This document shows positions 9,532-22,616 of a DNA stretch of 64,000 bases, piece by piece. The first letter of the stretch is position 1. The number at the start of each line of letters is the position of its first letter. A model generated the notes under the pieces. That model was not told the DNA's origin, ran no database searches, and worked only from the letters and a program-made list of their open reading frames with translations. Made by a program: the position numbers and the translations under genes. Source of the stretch: Gammaproteobacteria bacterium (lineage in GTDB: Bacteria > Pseudomonadota > Gammaproteobacteria > Burkholderiales > Gallionellaceae). The stretch lies in assembly GCA_018813765.1 (NCBI GenBank), contig JAHJBC010000007.1, forward strand, positions 124,001-188,000. The letters are read 5' to 3'.

Positions 9532-9661
9532 ATGGGCGGTGCCCCGGTGATTTTAACGCTGACTGACCGCCTCCTGGAATCTCGAATGGCCGTTGTGGGT
9601 TAGAAACGGTCTTTCAGACTCATTGCCGAATAGATTGAAAAATCGTTGTTCGCTTTAAGTC

Positions 9662-10212
9662 AAAACCGTCGGGGGTTGCCCGACAGCAAGTTACTTTACT
9701 TTTGCTTCGCCAAAAGAAAGTAACCAAAGAAAAGGCGACCCTGGTTTGCCGCCCCTTCGGGGTTCCCTGCGTTGCTCGGCAAGTCAGGCGGCTGCGGAAC
9801 TCGCGCTGCGCGCTCAGACAGTCCTCGCCGACTACCCCTGACTCGCCTGCGCTACTCGGCGGCGCTCAAGGGAGCGCAAATCTACTGCGGTTTTGTGTGC
9901 GCTTTGCGCACGTTCCTCTTTCTATTTTGGCGAGGCGGGCGTTGCCCGCCTCGCGGGTTTGGGGTTTCGGTTTTGAGTTTCTTTCCCCTGTGCGCCGCCG
10001 AGTAGCGGAGACCAGACAGGGGATGTCCGACGAATATGTCTGAGCACGTGACCGCGAAGCGGGTCGTGCGAGTTTATGAGGAGGCCTGTCTGGTTGAGCA
10101 ACGCAGGGAACCCCGAAGGGGCGGCGCGCTGGGGGCGCCCTCTTTTGGTTACTTTTCTCGGCAAGACGAGAAAAGTAACTAGCTGTCGGGCTACCCCCGA
10201 CGGTTTTGAATT
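9662..10212. repeat. ~550-bp non-coding inverted-repeat (MITE-like/structured) element
   Basis: Left AAACCGTCGGGGGTTGCCCGACAGCAAGTTACTTT...CGCCCCTTCGGGGTTCCCTGCGTTGCTC matches the reverse complement of the right end (10090-10210) over ~115 bp; no credible ORF inside. Confidence 0.7.
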
Positions 10213-10338
10213 TGAATTTAAAACCAGCGGTCTTCGCCCATCCTTCGATACGGCTGAGCCTACTCAGGACGAACGGTCATAGGCGCCCCCAGCCCCCCCA
10301 ATGCTATAATCCGCGCCTCTTTTGAAGGCGTAAAAGCA

Positions 10339-12015
10339 ATGTCCGCAGTCCTGAATTTCAAATCCCATCTCACCGATCTGTTCGCGCAGGCTTTGCGCGC
10401 CGTTGCCCCCGAACACGAAGGCGCGACCGTCCTGATCGAGCGTCCCAAGCAAGCCTCGCATGGCGATTACGCCTGCAACCTGGCGATGCAGTTGGCCAAG
10501 CCATTGCGCAAATCGCCGCGCGACATCGCCAATGCGCTGATCGCGGCCTTGCCGAAATCCGATGTCATCGAAAAAGTCGAGATCGCGGGAGCCGGTTTCA
10601 TCAACGTGTTCATCACCACGGCCGCCAAGCAGGACGTGGTGCACGGCGTGTTGCAGGCAGGCGCGGGTTACGGCCATGTGCATGTGGGCGCCGGGCGCAA
10701 GGTGGGTGTGGAGTTCGTCTCCGCGAATCCTACCGGCCCGCTGCATGTCGGCCACGGGCGCGGCGCGGCGGTGGGCGATTGCCTGTGCAATGTGCTGCAC
10801 GCGGCGGGCTGGAATGTGACGCGCGAGTTTTACTATAACGATGCGGGCGTGCAGATCGATAATCTGACCTTGTCGGTGCAACTGCGCTGCAAGGGCATCA
10901 CGCCGGACGATCCTTCCTGGCCGGAATCGGGCTACCGCGGCGATTACATCCTCGACGTGGCCAAGGCCTACATGGCGAAGGAGCCCGTTGAAGCGGACGA
11001 CCAGCACACGGTGGGCAAGGGCGATGCGGACGATGCGGAAGCCATCCGCCATTTCGCCGTGGCCTATCTGCGCCGCGAGCAGGATCTGGATCTGCGTGCC
11101 TTCCAGGTGGAATTCGACGTGTTCTCGCTGGAGTCGGCGCTGTACACCGACGGCAAGGTGGATGAGACGGTGAAGCGCCTCATCGCCAGCGGCCACACTT
11201 ACGAGCAGGACAATGCGCTGTGGTTGCGTACCACCGATTTCGGAGACGACAAGGACCGCGTGATGCGCAAGAGCGACGGCGGTTACACCTATTTCGTGCC
11301 GGATGTGGCCTACCATCTGGAAAAGTGGAAGCGCGGTTTCGTGCGCGTCATCAACGAGCAGGGTTCCGACCACCACTCCACGATTACGAGGGTAAGAGCG
11401 GGTCTGCAGGCGCTGGATGCGGGCATCCCCAAGGGCTGGCCGGACTATGTGTTGCACCAGATGGTGACGGTGCTGAAGAACGGCGAAGAAGTGAAGATAT
11501 CCAAGCGCGCCGGTAGCTATGTCACGCTGCGCGACTTGATCGATGAAGTGGGCTGCGACGCGACGCGTTATTTCCTTGCCGCGCGCCATCCCGATTCGCA
11601 ACTGGTGTTCGATATCGACCTGGCGAAATCGCAGAGCAACGACAACCCGGTGTATTACATCCAGTATGCGCACGCGCGCATCAGCACGGTGCTGGGGCAG
11701 TGGGGCGGTGAGCGTTCAGCGCTGCTGAATGCGGATGTGAGCGTGCTGGACAGCGAATATGAGACTGCGTTGTTGCAGCGCATGATCGACTATCCGCAAG
11801 TGATCGAGACGGCGGCGGAAGACCTTGCCCCGCATCTGGTCGCTTTCTACCTCAAAGAATTGGCAGCCGATTTTCACAGCTACTATAATGCCTCGCGCTT
11901 CCTGGTCGAGGACGAGAAACTCAAGCTGGCGCGGCTGGCGTTGATTGCCGCCGTGGCGCAGGTGATCAAGAACGGACTGGCGCTGCTCGGCGTGAGCGCG
12001 CCGGAAAAAATGTGA
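10339..12015 (+). CDS. argS: Arginyl-tRNA synthetase
   Basis: [64 protein letters not shown]. Confidence 0.97.
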   Translation: MSAVLNFKSHLTDLFAQALRAVAPEHEGATVLIERPKQASHGDYACNLAMQLAKPLRKSPRDIANALIAALPKSDVIEKVEIAGAGFINVFITTAAKQDVVHGVLQAGAGYGHVHVGAGRKVGVEFVSANPTGPLHVGHGRGAAVGDCLCNVLHAAGWNVTREFYYNDAGVQIDNLTLSVQLRCKGITPDDPSWPESGYRGDYILDVAKAYMAKEPVEADDQHTVGKGDADDAEAIRHFAVAYLRREQDLDLRAFQVEFDVFSLESALYTDGKVDETVKRLIASGHTYEQDNALWLRTTDFGDDKDRVMRKSDGGYTYFVPDVAYHLEKWKRGFVRVINEQGSDHHSTITRVRAGLQALDAGIPKGWPDYVLHQMVTVLKNGEEVKISKRAGSYVTLRDLIDEVGCDATRYFLAARHPDSQLVFDIDLAKSQSNDNPVYYIQYAHARISTVLGQWGGERSALLNADVSVLDSEYETALLQRMIDYPQVIETAAEDLAPHLVAFYLKELAADFHSYYNASRFLVEDEKLKLARLALIAAVAQVIKNGLALLGVSAPEKM

Positions 12016-12031
12016 AGCAAAGGATCAGGAA

Positions 12032-12595
12032 ATGAGCGGCGAAAAATCCAAGGTAGTGGCGGGACTGATCATCGGCATGGTGCTGGGGCTGGCAATCGCC
12101 GGCGGGGTGGCCTGGTATGTGGTCAACAAGAACCCGGCCGAATTTGTTGCCAAGGATAAAGCCAAGCCGGCCCCGACAGTTTCGTTGTTGCCCGCGAGCG
12201 CTCCTGCCGCAGTGCCCGCACCGACTGTCGGCGAAGCCGAACCCAAGCAGCAGTTTGAGTTCTACAAGGTGTTGACCGACAAATCGGACAGCACGGCCCG
12301 CAAGCCCACTACGAAACCGAAGAGCGCTACTGCGGTTAAGCCTCCTGCAGTTGCCGCGACTAAGGAGATGTACTTTGTTCAGGCAGGTTCTTTCCAGAAC
12401 GAGGGGGATGCCGAGAAACTAAAAGCCAAGTTGGCGTTCTCAGGCTTCGAGGCGTCCATCCAGACGGCGACCATCCCGGACAAGGGCATCTGGCACAGGG
12501 TCCGGCTTGGTCCCTATGACGGCACCGAAGCAGGCAAGACGATCACGGCATTGAGGCAGAACGGGATCATTGCCACCCAGGTACGCGCCCAGTAA
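12032..12595 (+). CDS. SPOR-domain membrane protein
   Basis: Single TM near N-terminus, A/P/K-rich linker, C-terminal YFVQAGSFQNEGDAEKLKAKLAFSGFEASIQ...RVRLGPYDG. Confidence 0.85.
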   Translation: MSGEKSKVVAGLIIGMVLGLAIAGGVAWYVVNKNPAEFVAKDKAKPAPTVSLLPASAPAAVPAPTVGEAEPKQQFEFYKVLTDKSDSTARKPTTKPKSATAVKPPAVAATKEMYFVQAGSFQNEGDAEKLKAKLAFSGFEASIQTATIPDKGIWHRVRLGPYDGTEAGKTITALRQNGIIATQVRAQ

Positions 12596-12625
12596 CGGGC
12601 GCAGCAAGTGAACAAGGAGAAGAGT

Positions 12626-13246
12626 ATGCGTTTTTTCAGGCAAATCATCGCAGTGTTGGCAATTTTGTGCGCAGGTTATGCGCAGGCGGGAGACGCCAAC
12701 GGCTACAAGGTGCTGAACCAGCCGCAACCGGTGAGCAGCGGAAACAAGATTGAGGTGATCGAGTTTTTCTTCTACGAATGCTCGCACTGCGACGATATGC
12801 ATGGCCCGCTGGACGAGTGGGAAAAACAGAAACCCAAGGATGTCGAACTGGTCATGATACCGGTCATCTTCCGCGATTCTCTGGAGCCGATGGCGCGTGC
12901 CTATTACGCACTGGAGGCGATGGGCGAGATCAAGCGCCTGCATTCTGTATTTTTTGACGCAATGCACAGGAAAGGCGTCGATCTGAGGGATGAAGCAAAG
13001 ATCACCGACTTCGTTGCGAAGAACGGTGTGGACCGGGCGAAATTCAGCGCCGCCTACAACTCCTTCTCCATCGGCAGCAAATTGAACAGAAGCAATCAGA
13101 TGGTGGGCAGCTACAGGATCATGGGCACGCCGACCATTGCGGTCGACGGCAAATACATCATCACCGGCCTGCATCCCCACGAGGCCATCCGCGTGCTGGA
13201 TGAGGTCGTCAAGATCGCGCGCAAGGAACGTTCAGGACGCAAATGA
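12626..13246 (+). CDS. dsbA: Thiol:disulfide interchange protein (DsbA-like)
   Basis: Signal peptide, EFFFYECSHCDDM active-site CxxC, cis-Pro region GTPTIAVDGKYIITG. Confidence 0.85.
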   Translation: MRFFRQIIAVLAILCAGYAQAGDANGYKVLNQPQPVSSGNKIEVIEFFFYECSHCDDMHGPLDEWEKQKPKDVELVMIPVIFRDSLEPMARAYYALEAMGEIKRLHSVFFDAMHRKGVDLRDEAKITDFVAKNGVDRAKFSAAYNSFSIGSKLNRSNQMVGSYRIMGTPTIAVDGKYIITGLHPHEAIRVLDEVVKIARKERSGRK

Positions 13247-14055
13247 AAGTCGTATTGAGTGGCGCGTCGAGCGGCATCGGCCTTGCCCTCGCGCGCCATT
13301 ATCTTGAGCGCGGCGCCACTATCGCCGCTTTCGCCCGCCGCGGCGAGTTGCTGCAGTCCCTCGCGGCGGAATTCCCCGGCAGAGTATTTCCCTATGCACT
13401 CGACGTGCGCGATGGCCCCGCCATTCAACAGGCAGCCGCCGATTTCATGGCGCGCTTCGGCGTACCGGACATCGTCATCGCCAATGCCGGCGTGAGCATC
13501 GGAACGCTGACCCGCCACGTCGAGGATAACGAAGTGTTCCAGCATGTGATGGACATCAACGTGCTCGGTGCGGTGAAAACCTTTCAGCCCTTCATCCATG
13601 CAATGCGCGAAGCGGCCAGCAGCAATCCCTCACCTCAATCCTCTCCCGCAAGCGGGAGAGGAGGCAATCGAGAAAAACAATTTACTCTTGTGGGCATCGC
13701 CAGCGTGGCGGGCTTCCGCGGCCTGTCCGGATCGGGCGCCTATTCCGCTTCCAAGGCTGCGCTGATCTCTTACATGGAAAGCCTGCGTGTCGAGATGCAC
13801 GGCAGCGGCGTCAGGGTTGTCACGGTATGCCCCGGCTACATCCGCACCCCGATGACCGACATCAATCCCTACCCGATGCCTTTCATGCTCGAAGTCGATG
13901 ATGCCGCGCGGCGCATCTCGCGCGTGATAGATCGCGGCAGTTCGTTCGCGGTGGTGCCCTGGCAGATGGCGTTGGTGGGGAGGTTGCTGAAACTGCTGCC
14001 GAACTGGCTGTATGACGAACTGTTCAGCCGCACGCCGCATAAACCGCGCAAGTAA
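13243..14055 (+). CDS. Short-chain dehydrogenase/reductase
   Basis: GASSGIGLALARHYLERGA, NAGVS, SGAYSASKAALISYMESLRVE; contains an in-frame palindromic repeat-derived insert. Confidence 0.85.
   Translation: MKVVLSGASSGIGLALARHYLERGATIAAFARRGELLQSLAAEFPGRVFPYALDVRDGPAIQQAAADFMARFGVPDIVIANAGVSIGTLTRHVEDNEVFQHVMDINVLGAVKTFQPFIHAMREAASSNPSPQSSPASGRGGNREKQFTLVGIASVAGFRGLSGSGAYSASKAALISYMESLRVEMHGSGVRVVTVCPGYIRTPMTDINPYPMPFMLEVDDAARRISRVIDRGSSFAVVPWQMALVGRLLKLLPNWLYDELFSRTPHKPRK
13631..13665. repeat. Palindromic repeat (CCTCTCCCGC AA GCGGGAGAGG) inside SDR gene
   Basis: Perfect 10-bp arms 13640-13649 / 13652-13661; same core recurs at 32096-32121 and 41590-41620. Confidence 0.85.
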
Positions 14056-14121
14056 TGGGAGCGCCGACGTCCCGTCGGCTGCTTTGTAACTTCATGCCGG
14101 CGAGACGCCGGCGCTCCCACA
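14056..14121. repeat. Inverted repeat GGGAGCGCCGACGTCCCGTCGGC...GCCGGCGAGACGCCGGCGCTCCC
   Basis: Direct reading; related copy at 30377-30449. Confidence 0.8.
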
Positions 14122-15573
14122 TCAACCTTCCAGCTTCTTCTTGAGAATATCGTTCAACTGCGCCGGGTTGGCCTTGCCTTTGCTGGCCTTCATGGCGAGC
14201 CCGACGAAGAAGCCGAACAGCTTGTCCTTGCCGCTGCGGTATTCCGCGACCTTGTCCGCATTGGCGGCAATGATCTCGTCCACCAGCGCTTCGATGGCAC
14301 CGGAATCCGAGACCTGCTTCAGCCCCTTGGCTTCGATGATCGCATCCGCTTCGCCGCCTTCAGCCCACATGGTACGGAACACTTCTTTCGCGCCGGAGTT
14401 GGAGATAGTGTTGTCGGCAATGCGTTGCAGCATGCCGCCAAGCTGCTGCGCGGTGATCGGACATTGTGTCATGTCCAGACCGTCACGATTCAATTGCGCG
14501 CTGACTTCGCCGATGATCCAGTTGGCGCAGATTTTCGCCTGTCCGATCGCGTTGCCGAGTGCGGCCTCGAAAAAGTCCGCCATTTCGCGCGAGCTGGTCA
14601 GCACGCTGGCATCGTAAGCCGACAGTCCGAGGTCGTTCACATAACGCGCCTGCTTGGCCTGCGGCAGTTCGGGCAAGGTGGCACGCATCTGTTCTATCCA
14701 CTCCGGAGATATCTCCAGCGGCAACAGGTCGGGATCGGGGAAGTAACGGTAGTCGTGCGCGTCTTCCTTGCTGCGCATGGCGCGCGTCTCGCCGGTATCC
14801 GGGTTGAACAGGATGGTAGCCTGGTGCACCTTGCCGCCGTTCTCGATGGTGTCGATCTGCCATTGCACTTCGTAGTCGATGGCCTGCTGCATGAATTTGA
14901 ACGAGTTCAGGTTCTTGATCTCGCGGCGAGTGCCCAGCGGCTGGCCGGGTTTGCGCACCGACACGTTCACGTCGCAGCGGAATGAACCTTCCTGCATGTT
15001 GCCGTCGCTGATGCCGATCCAGCGCACCAGCGTATGCAATGCCTTGGCGTAAGCCACCGCTTCTGCGGCGCTCACCATGTCCGGTTCGGAAACGATCTCC
15101 AGCAGCGGCGTGCCGGCGCGGTTGAGGTCGATGCCGGTCATGCCGTGAAAATCGCCATGCATGGACTTGCCCGCGTCTTCTTCCAGGTGGGCACGCGTGA
15201 TGCGTACCGTCTTTTCATAAGGCTTGGCATTACCCGAGAGCGGCTCGACCTGAATGGTCAGCGCGCCCTGTCCCACCACGGGCAGGTCGAACTGGCTGAT
15301 CTGGTAGCCCTTGGGCAGATCGGGATAGAAATAATTTTTGCGGGCGAATACCGAACGGTTCGCAATATGCGAACCGGTAGCCAGACCGAATTTGATCGCG
15401 CGCTCCACCGCGCCTTTGTTCAGCACCGGCAGTACGCCGGGCAAGGCGATGCTCACCGCATCGGCCTGTGTGTTCGGCTCGGCGCCGAACGCAGTCGATG
15501 CGCCGGAAAATATCTTGGTGTTGGTCGAGAGCTGTGTGTGTACTTCCAGCCCGATGACGATTTCCCACTGCAT
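14122..15573 (-). CDS. gatB: Aspartyl/glutamyl-tRNA(Asn/Gln) amidotransferase subunit B
   Basis: [42 protein letters not shown]; start trimmed from the ORF track to MQWEIV. Confidence 0.96.
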   Translation of the reverse strand: MQWEIVIGLEVHTQLSTNTKIFSGASTAFGAEPNTQADAVSIALPGVLPVLNKGAVERAIKFGLATGSHIANRSVFARKNYFYPDLPKGYQISQFDLPVVGQGALTIQVEPLSGNAKPYEKTVRITRAHLEEDAGKSMHGDFHGMTGIDLNRAGTPLLEIVSEPDMVSAAEAVAYAKALHTLVRWIGISDGNMQEGSFRCDVNVSVRKPGQPLGTRREIKNLNSFKFMQQAIDYEVQWQIDTIENGGKVHQATILFNPDTGETRAMRSKEDAHDYRYFPDPDLLPLEISPEWIEQMRATLPELPQAKQARYVNDLGLSAYDASVLTSSREMADFFEAALGNAIGQAKICANWIIGEVSAQLNRDGLDMTQCPITAQQLGGMLQRIADNTISNSGAKEVFRTMWAEGGEADAIIEAKGLKQVSDSGAIEALVDEIIAANADKVAEYRSGKDKLFGFFVGLAMKASKGKANPAQLNDILKKKLEG

Positions 15574-16382
15574 TATTTCTTGCTCCGTGCTTTCGCTTTT
15601 ACGGTGGATGGCAGCGCGGCATTTACGCCGCTCCAGAATGCGATACGCGCTTCGATGGCTTGGCAGCCCGCTTTGGAAGCTGCGCGCAGCCTGGTGTCGC
15701 TGCCTTTGCACAGGTGGCTCAGCAGCTTGAGCGAGAGCGGGCCGTGCAACTCATCGTCGAGGTGGATGTGGCGCTCGAGGTAGTAGTAGAACAGCGGCGC
15801 TTTGCGTTTGCTGATGTTCATGTCGGCCAGCAACGCGCGGAACATGCCGGGAATCACCTGTTCGCGACCCAGTGCGAAAGCGGCGGCCACGATGTGCGTC
15901 TTCTCCGTGCCGATGAAGCCGAAAGTGGTCTGCATGAACTGACGTGCGGGTTCGGGGATCTTCGCGATCTTCAGCGCCTTCTCGATGCCGTTGCGCTGCA
16001 CCGATTTGAGGAAGGCTTTGACCGGGGCCGTGTCGGCACCCACTTCTTCCATGGCGCCGATGTACAAATCGAAGTGACTGATGAAAGTCGGGTTGCCCTT
16101 GGCATCCGGCAGGCCGTCGTCGGTCTCTTCACCTACCACGATCTCGTTGATGAAGCGCTGTGCCGAAGTGACGGCCGCATCGCCGGTGGGCATCCATGGC
16201 ACGGCGGTGGGGGCCATGTCGCGTTGCAGGTATTTGAGCAGCGACATGAAATCCCACACCGAATAAACATGGTGTTCCATGAAAGTGCGCAGATCGTCGA
16301 TGTTGCGCACCGCGCCGTAAACCGGGTGGCGGTCGAGTTGTCTCTTGAGTGCGGGAACGCCGGTGAATTTGGTGATTTTCAT
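15573..16382 (-). CDS. DUF3050-like protein (putative heme-oxygenase-like fold)
   Basis: [38 protein letters not shown]...[21 protein letters not shown]. Confidence 0.75.
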   Translation of the reverse strand: MKITKFTGVPALKRQLDRHPVYGAVRNIDDLRTFMEHHVYSVWDFMSLLKYLQRDMAPTAVPWMPTGDAAVTSAQRFINEIVVGEETDDGLPDAKGNPTFISHFDLYIGAMEEVGADTAPVKAFLKSVQRNGIEKALKIAKIPEPARQFMQTTFGFIGTEKTHIVAAAFALGREQVIPGMFRALLADMNISKRKAPLFYYYLERHIHLDDELHGPLSLKLLSHLCKGSDTRLRAASKAGCQAIEARIAFWSGVNAALPSTVKAKARSKK

Positions 16383-16389
16383 GATGGCC

Positions 16390-17841
<1,452 letters not shown>

Positions 17842-17847
17842 GTTCGC

Positions 17848-18135
17848 TTACTCGATGACCTGCGGAACCAGGTAAAGACCCTGTTCCACTTGCGGGGCAA
17901 TGGCTTGGAAGGCTGCGCGCTGATCGGGCTCGGTGACCTTGTCCTCGCGCAGGCGTTGGGCCAGGTCCTGACTGTGCGACATGGGCGCTATGCCTTTGGT
18001 ATCAACGGCCTGCATCTCGGCGATGAGGCCGAAGATGTTGTTGAGCTGGGCCTGGGCGGCCTGGATTTCCTGATCGTTCATCGCCAGCCGGGCAAGGCGG
18101 GCGACTTTTTCGACATCGGCTGAACTGAGGGACAT
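17848..18135 (-). CDS. gatC: Aspartyl/glutamyl-tRNA amidotransferase subunit C
   Basis: MSLSSADVEKVARLARLAM...; directly upstream of gatA. Confidence 0.93.
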   Translation of the reverse strand: MSLSSADVEKVARLARLAMNDQEIQAAQAQLNNIFGLIAEMQAVDTKGIAPMSHSQDLAQRLREDKVTEPDQRAAFQAIAPQVEQGLYLVPQVIE

Positions 18136-18182
18136 AAACGGGTGTAAATCTTTATCAAATCGAGCGCGATAGGGTATCATAA

Positions 18183-19268
<1,086 letters not shown>

Positions 19269-19283
19269 TAGTCCGGCAGCACA

Positions 19284-20204
19284 GTGGACGACACGCGCAC
19301 CCTACGATTCTTCAATCGCGGCCCCAGCCCGGTCGCGCGTCTCGTTTTCTTCTGCGTCCTTTCCCTGCTGCTGCTGTTCGTCGATGCGCGCTACCGTTAT
19401 CTCGAATCCACGCGCAATGTCATTGCCGTGATGATCTATCCTTTCCAGCGCCTGACCGCCATGCCCGGCGAGATCGTGGGGCAGATCGGCGTCTACTTCG
19501 AGACCCAGAGTACGCTGCTGGAGGACAATGCGAAACTGCGCCAGCGGCACGAGACCGACTCTGCGCAACTGTCTCAATTGCAGGTGCTGCAGGCCGAGAA
19601 CGCGCATTTGCGCACCCTGTTCGAACTCAAACAGCGCATCGACTATCCGGTGCAACTCGCCGAGATCGTCTATGTCGAGCGCGATATCTTCAAGCGCAAG
19701 CTGTTCGTGGACAAGGGTTCCAACACCAGCGTCATTGAAGGACAGGTGGTGATGGACGAGAACGGTGTGGTGGGCCAGGTCACGCGCGTCTATCCCTGGC
19801 TGTCCGAGGTCACGCTGGTCACCGACAAGGATCACGCCGTGCCGATCCAGATCTTGCGTACCGGTCTGCGCGCCGTGGTGTTCGGCTCCGGCGACATCGC
19901 CGAGATGTCGCTGCGCTACATGCCCATCAGTTCGGACATCGTGGTCGACGACATCCTGGTCACTTCCGGCATCGACGGCACCTACCCGCCCAACCTGCCG
20001 GTGGCCAAGGTGCTGCGCATCGAACGCGATCCCGCGTATCCGTTCGCGCGCATCATCTGCGCACCGTTGGCCGGCGTGGACAGGCATCGCGCGTTGCTGA
20101 TCGTGTCGGGTCTACCCAGCCTGCCCGAGCGTCCCGCCATGCAGGAAAAGACCGGCGACGCCCCGGCGCAGGTAAAGAAACGCGGCAACCGGGGGCAGCC
20201 ATGA
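19284..20204 (+). CDS. mreC: Rod shape-determining protein MreC
   Basis: Position after mreB, N-terminal TM, coiled coil, GVVGQVTRVYPWLSEVTLVTDKDHAVPIQ. Confidence 0.95.
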   Translation: MDDTRTLRFFNRGPSPVARLVFFCVLSLLLLFVDARYRYLESTRNVIAVMIYPFQRLTAMPGEIVGQIGVYFETQSTLLEDNAKLRQRHETDSAQLSQLQVLQAENAHLRTLFELKQRIDYPVQLAEIVYVERDIFKRKLFVDKGSNTSVIEGQVVMDENGVVGQVTRVYPWLSEVTLVTDKDHAVPIQILRTGLRAVVFGSGDIAEMSLRYMPISSDIVVDDILVTSGIDGTYPPNLPVAKVLRIERDPAYPFARIICAPLAGVDRHRALLIVSGLPSLPERPAMQEKTGDAPAQVKKRGNRGQP

Positions 20205-20719
20205 ATCCGGAATACACCAAGGACCAGGAGTTCCTGCTGCCGGCCAACTTTGGCTTCATCGTCTTCAGCCTGTTCGTGGCGGTGATGCTTAACTGGCTGC
20301 CCTGGCACGGTTGGGCGCTGGTGTTGCGGCCGGACTTCGTGGCGCTGGTGCTGCTGTACTGGTGCACCCATAAACCGCATCGCGTCGGCATCGGCATCGC
20401 CTGGCTGGTAGGCATTTTCGCCGACGTGGCCGATGCCAGCCTGTTCGGCCAGCATGCGCTGGCTTACACGGTGCTGGCTTTCGGCGGCATCGTGCTGCAC
20501 CGGCGCGTGCGCATGTTCGACCTGCGCCAGCAATCCGTCCACGTGCTGCCTTTGCTGCTGTCGAGCTATGCCGCCTATGCCATCGTCCACTGGCAGGTGC
20601 GCGGCTATATTGCCTGGGAGTTTTTCCTTGGCGCGGTGACGTCGGCGCTGTTGTGGGCGCCAATGACGTTGCTGTTGCAGGCGATGCGCCGTCCGCGACG
20701 GGATCCGAACGAGTTATGA
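20201..20719 (+). CDS. mreD: Rod shape-determining protein MreD
   Basis: Small polytopic membrane protein overlapping mreC and mrdA. Confidence 0.92.
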   Translation: MNPEYTKDQEFLLPANFGFIVFSLFVAVMLNWLPWHGWALVLRPDFVALVLLYWCTHKPHRVGIGIAWLVGIFADVADASLFGQHALAYTVLAFGGIVLHRRVRMFDLRQQSVHVLPLLLSSYAAYAIVHWQVRGYIAWEFFLGAVTSALLWAPMTLLLQAMRRPRRDPNEL

Positions 20720-22614
20720 ACCGCAATATCGAGCTGAAGAACCATCAGCGCGAGATCTATTATTTCCGGCTGCGGCTGGTGTTGAGTCTGGTCATCGTGG
20801 CAGTGATGCTGCTACTCCTGCTGGCGCGCTTCTTCTATCTGCAAGTGGTGCGCCACGACTATTTCCACACGCTGTCGGATGGCAACCGTATCTACGTGCT
20901 GCCCATCGTACCCAACCGCGGACTGATCCTCGACCGCAACGGACTGGTGATGGCGCGGAACTATTCCGGCTACACACTGGAGATCGAACCGGCAAAAGTG
21001 AAAGGCATGGATGCGCTGATCGCCGAGCTGTCCAAACTGATCGAGATCACACCCCAGGACATCAAGCGTTTCAAGCGTCTGCTGAACGAACGCCAGGCTA
21101 CCGGAACGATCCCCATCCGCAGTCGGCTGAGCAATGAAGAAGTGGCTCGCATCGCCGCCCAGCGCTTCCGGTTTCAGGGAATCGAGATCAAGGCGCGCCT
21201 GTTCCGCGAATATCCCTATAACGATGTGACCTCGCACCTGATCGGCTATGTCGGCCGCATCAACCAGAAAGATATCGAACAGCTCGAGCGGCAAGGCATC
21301 GCATCCAACTACATGGGCTCCGATTACATCGGCAAGACTGGCGTCGAACAGCGTTACGAGAAGGAATTGCACGGCACGGCCGGATTCGAGCGGGTCGAAG
21401 TGGATGCGGGCGGGCGCGCGGTGCGTGTGTTGTCGCGTACGGCTCCGCTCTCCGGCAGCAATCTGGTGTTGACGCTGGATGCGAAATTGCAGGAAGTGGC
21501 GGAGCAGGCCTTCGGCGACTATCGCGGCGCGCTGGTGGCCATTGATCCCACCAACGGCGAGGTGCTGGCATTCATCAGCAAGCCCGGCTACGACCCCAGC
21601 CTGTTCATCGACGGCATCGATACCGAGACTTGGGACACGTTGAACAACTCCCCCGACACGCCGCTCAACAATCGCGCCCTGCGCGGACAGTATCCTCCCG
21701 GCTCAACCATCAAGCCGTTCATGGCGCTGGCCGGACTCCACTACGGAACGCGTTCTCCCGAGCGCACCATCAGTGATCCCGGCTATTTCACCCTGCCCGG
21801 CAGCCGCCACCAGTATCGCGACTGGAAGAGCGGCGGGCACGGCAGCGTGGATATGTTCAAGTCCATCGTCGTATCCTGCGACACCTATTACTACGGTTTG
21901 GCGACCGAAATGGGCATAGACAACATGCATGGCTACCTGTCGGGGTTCGGCTTCGGCAAGAAGACGGGACTGGACATGGATGGCGAGACTTCCGGCCTGC
22001 TGCCATCCAGCGAATGGAAATCGAAGCGCCACAACCAGATCTGGTATCCCGGCGATACTGTCTCGGCTGGCATCGGCCAAGGATACAACCTGGTCACGCC
22101 CTTGCAACTGGCTTTCGCCACAGCGACGCTGACCAACGACGGCATCGCCTTTCAGCCGCATCTGGTCAAGGAGTTACAGAACTCCCCCGGCGACACCGTG
22201 CCGACCGAGCCCACGCAACTGTTCGACTTGCAGATCCCGGCCGAGCACCTGAAGCTGGTGAAGGGTGCGATGGAGGCCGTGACCAGGCCGGGCGGCACGG
22301 CGGTAGGCGCAAACTACGGCGTCAAATATCGCGTGGCGGGCAAGACCGGTACCGCCCAGGTGATCGCCATGAAGCAGGGCGAAAAGTACGACGAGAAGAA
22401 AGTCTCCGAATACAATCGCGATCACGCCTGGTTCATCGCCTTCGCCCCGGCGGACAAGCCGCGCATCGCGATGGCGGTGCTGGTGGAGAACGGCGGACAC
22501 GGCGGTTCCACCGCCGCACCCATCGCACGCAAGGTGCTGGATTATTATCTGCTCGGCCAGACGCCCACTCCATTACAGGCGGTGGATGAAAGAGCCGGCC
22601 TGGAAAGCGACTAA
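20716..22614 (+). CDS. mrdA: Penicillin-binding protein 2
   Basis: RGLILDRNGLVMARN, PPGSTIKPFMALAGL, KTGTAQV; ATGA overlap with mreD stop. Confidence 0.96.
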   Translation: MNRNIELKNHQREIYYFRLRLVLSLVIVAVMLLLLLARFFYLQVVRHDYFHTLSDGNRIYVLPIVPNRGLILDRNGLVMARNYSGYTLEIEPAKVKGMDALIAELSKLIEITPQDIKRFKRLLNERQATGTIPIRSRLSNEEVARIAAQRFRFQGIEIKARLFREYPYNDVTSHLIGYVGRINQKDIEQLERQGIASNYMGSDYIGKTGVEQRYEKELHGTAGFERVEVDAGGRAVRVLSRTAPLSGSNLVLTLDAKLQEVAEQAFGDYRGALVAIDPTNGEVLAFISKPGYDPSLFIDGIDTETWDTLNNSPDTPLNNRALRGQYPPGSTIKPFMALAGLHYGTRSPERTISDPGYFTLPGSRHQYRDWKSGGHGSVDMFKSIVVSCDTYYYGLATEMGIDNMHGYLSGFGFGKKTGLDMDGETSGLLPSSEWKSKRHNQIWYPGDTVSAGIGQGYNLVTPLQLAFATATLTNDGIAFQPHLVKELQNSPGDTVPTEPTQLFDLQIPAEHLKLVKGAMEAVTRPGGTAVGANYGVKYRVAGKTGTAQVIAMKQGEKYDEKKVSEYNRDHAWFIAFAPADKPRIAMAVLVENGGHGGSTAAPIARKVLDYYLLGQTPTPLQAVDERAGLESD

Positions 22615-22616
22615 CA

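Noticed and set aside
9532-9660. attC site after the HNH gene (TTTTAACGCTGACTGACCGCC...GGCCGTTGTGGGTTAGAAAC)
   Set aside because: Core GTTAGAA does not fit GTTRRRY and the arms pair poorly; may be a decayed repeat, not claimed
9702-10282. ORFs 9702-10043 +, 9772-10005 +, 9922-10164 - and 10076-10282 +
   Set aside because: They lie inside the inverted-repeat element and look like translated repeat sequence
8119-10338. CRISPR array or tRNA-associated integration site in the accessory patch
   Set aside because: No regularly spaced direct repeats and no recognisable tRNA cloverleaf were seen
12032-12595. A complete defence island or biosynthetic gene cluster in the window
   Set aside because: Apart from the two cassette-like ORFs, the neighbourhood is housekeeping or regulatory; no set of genes supports such a claim
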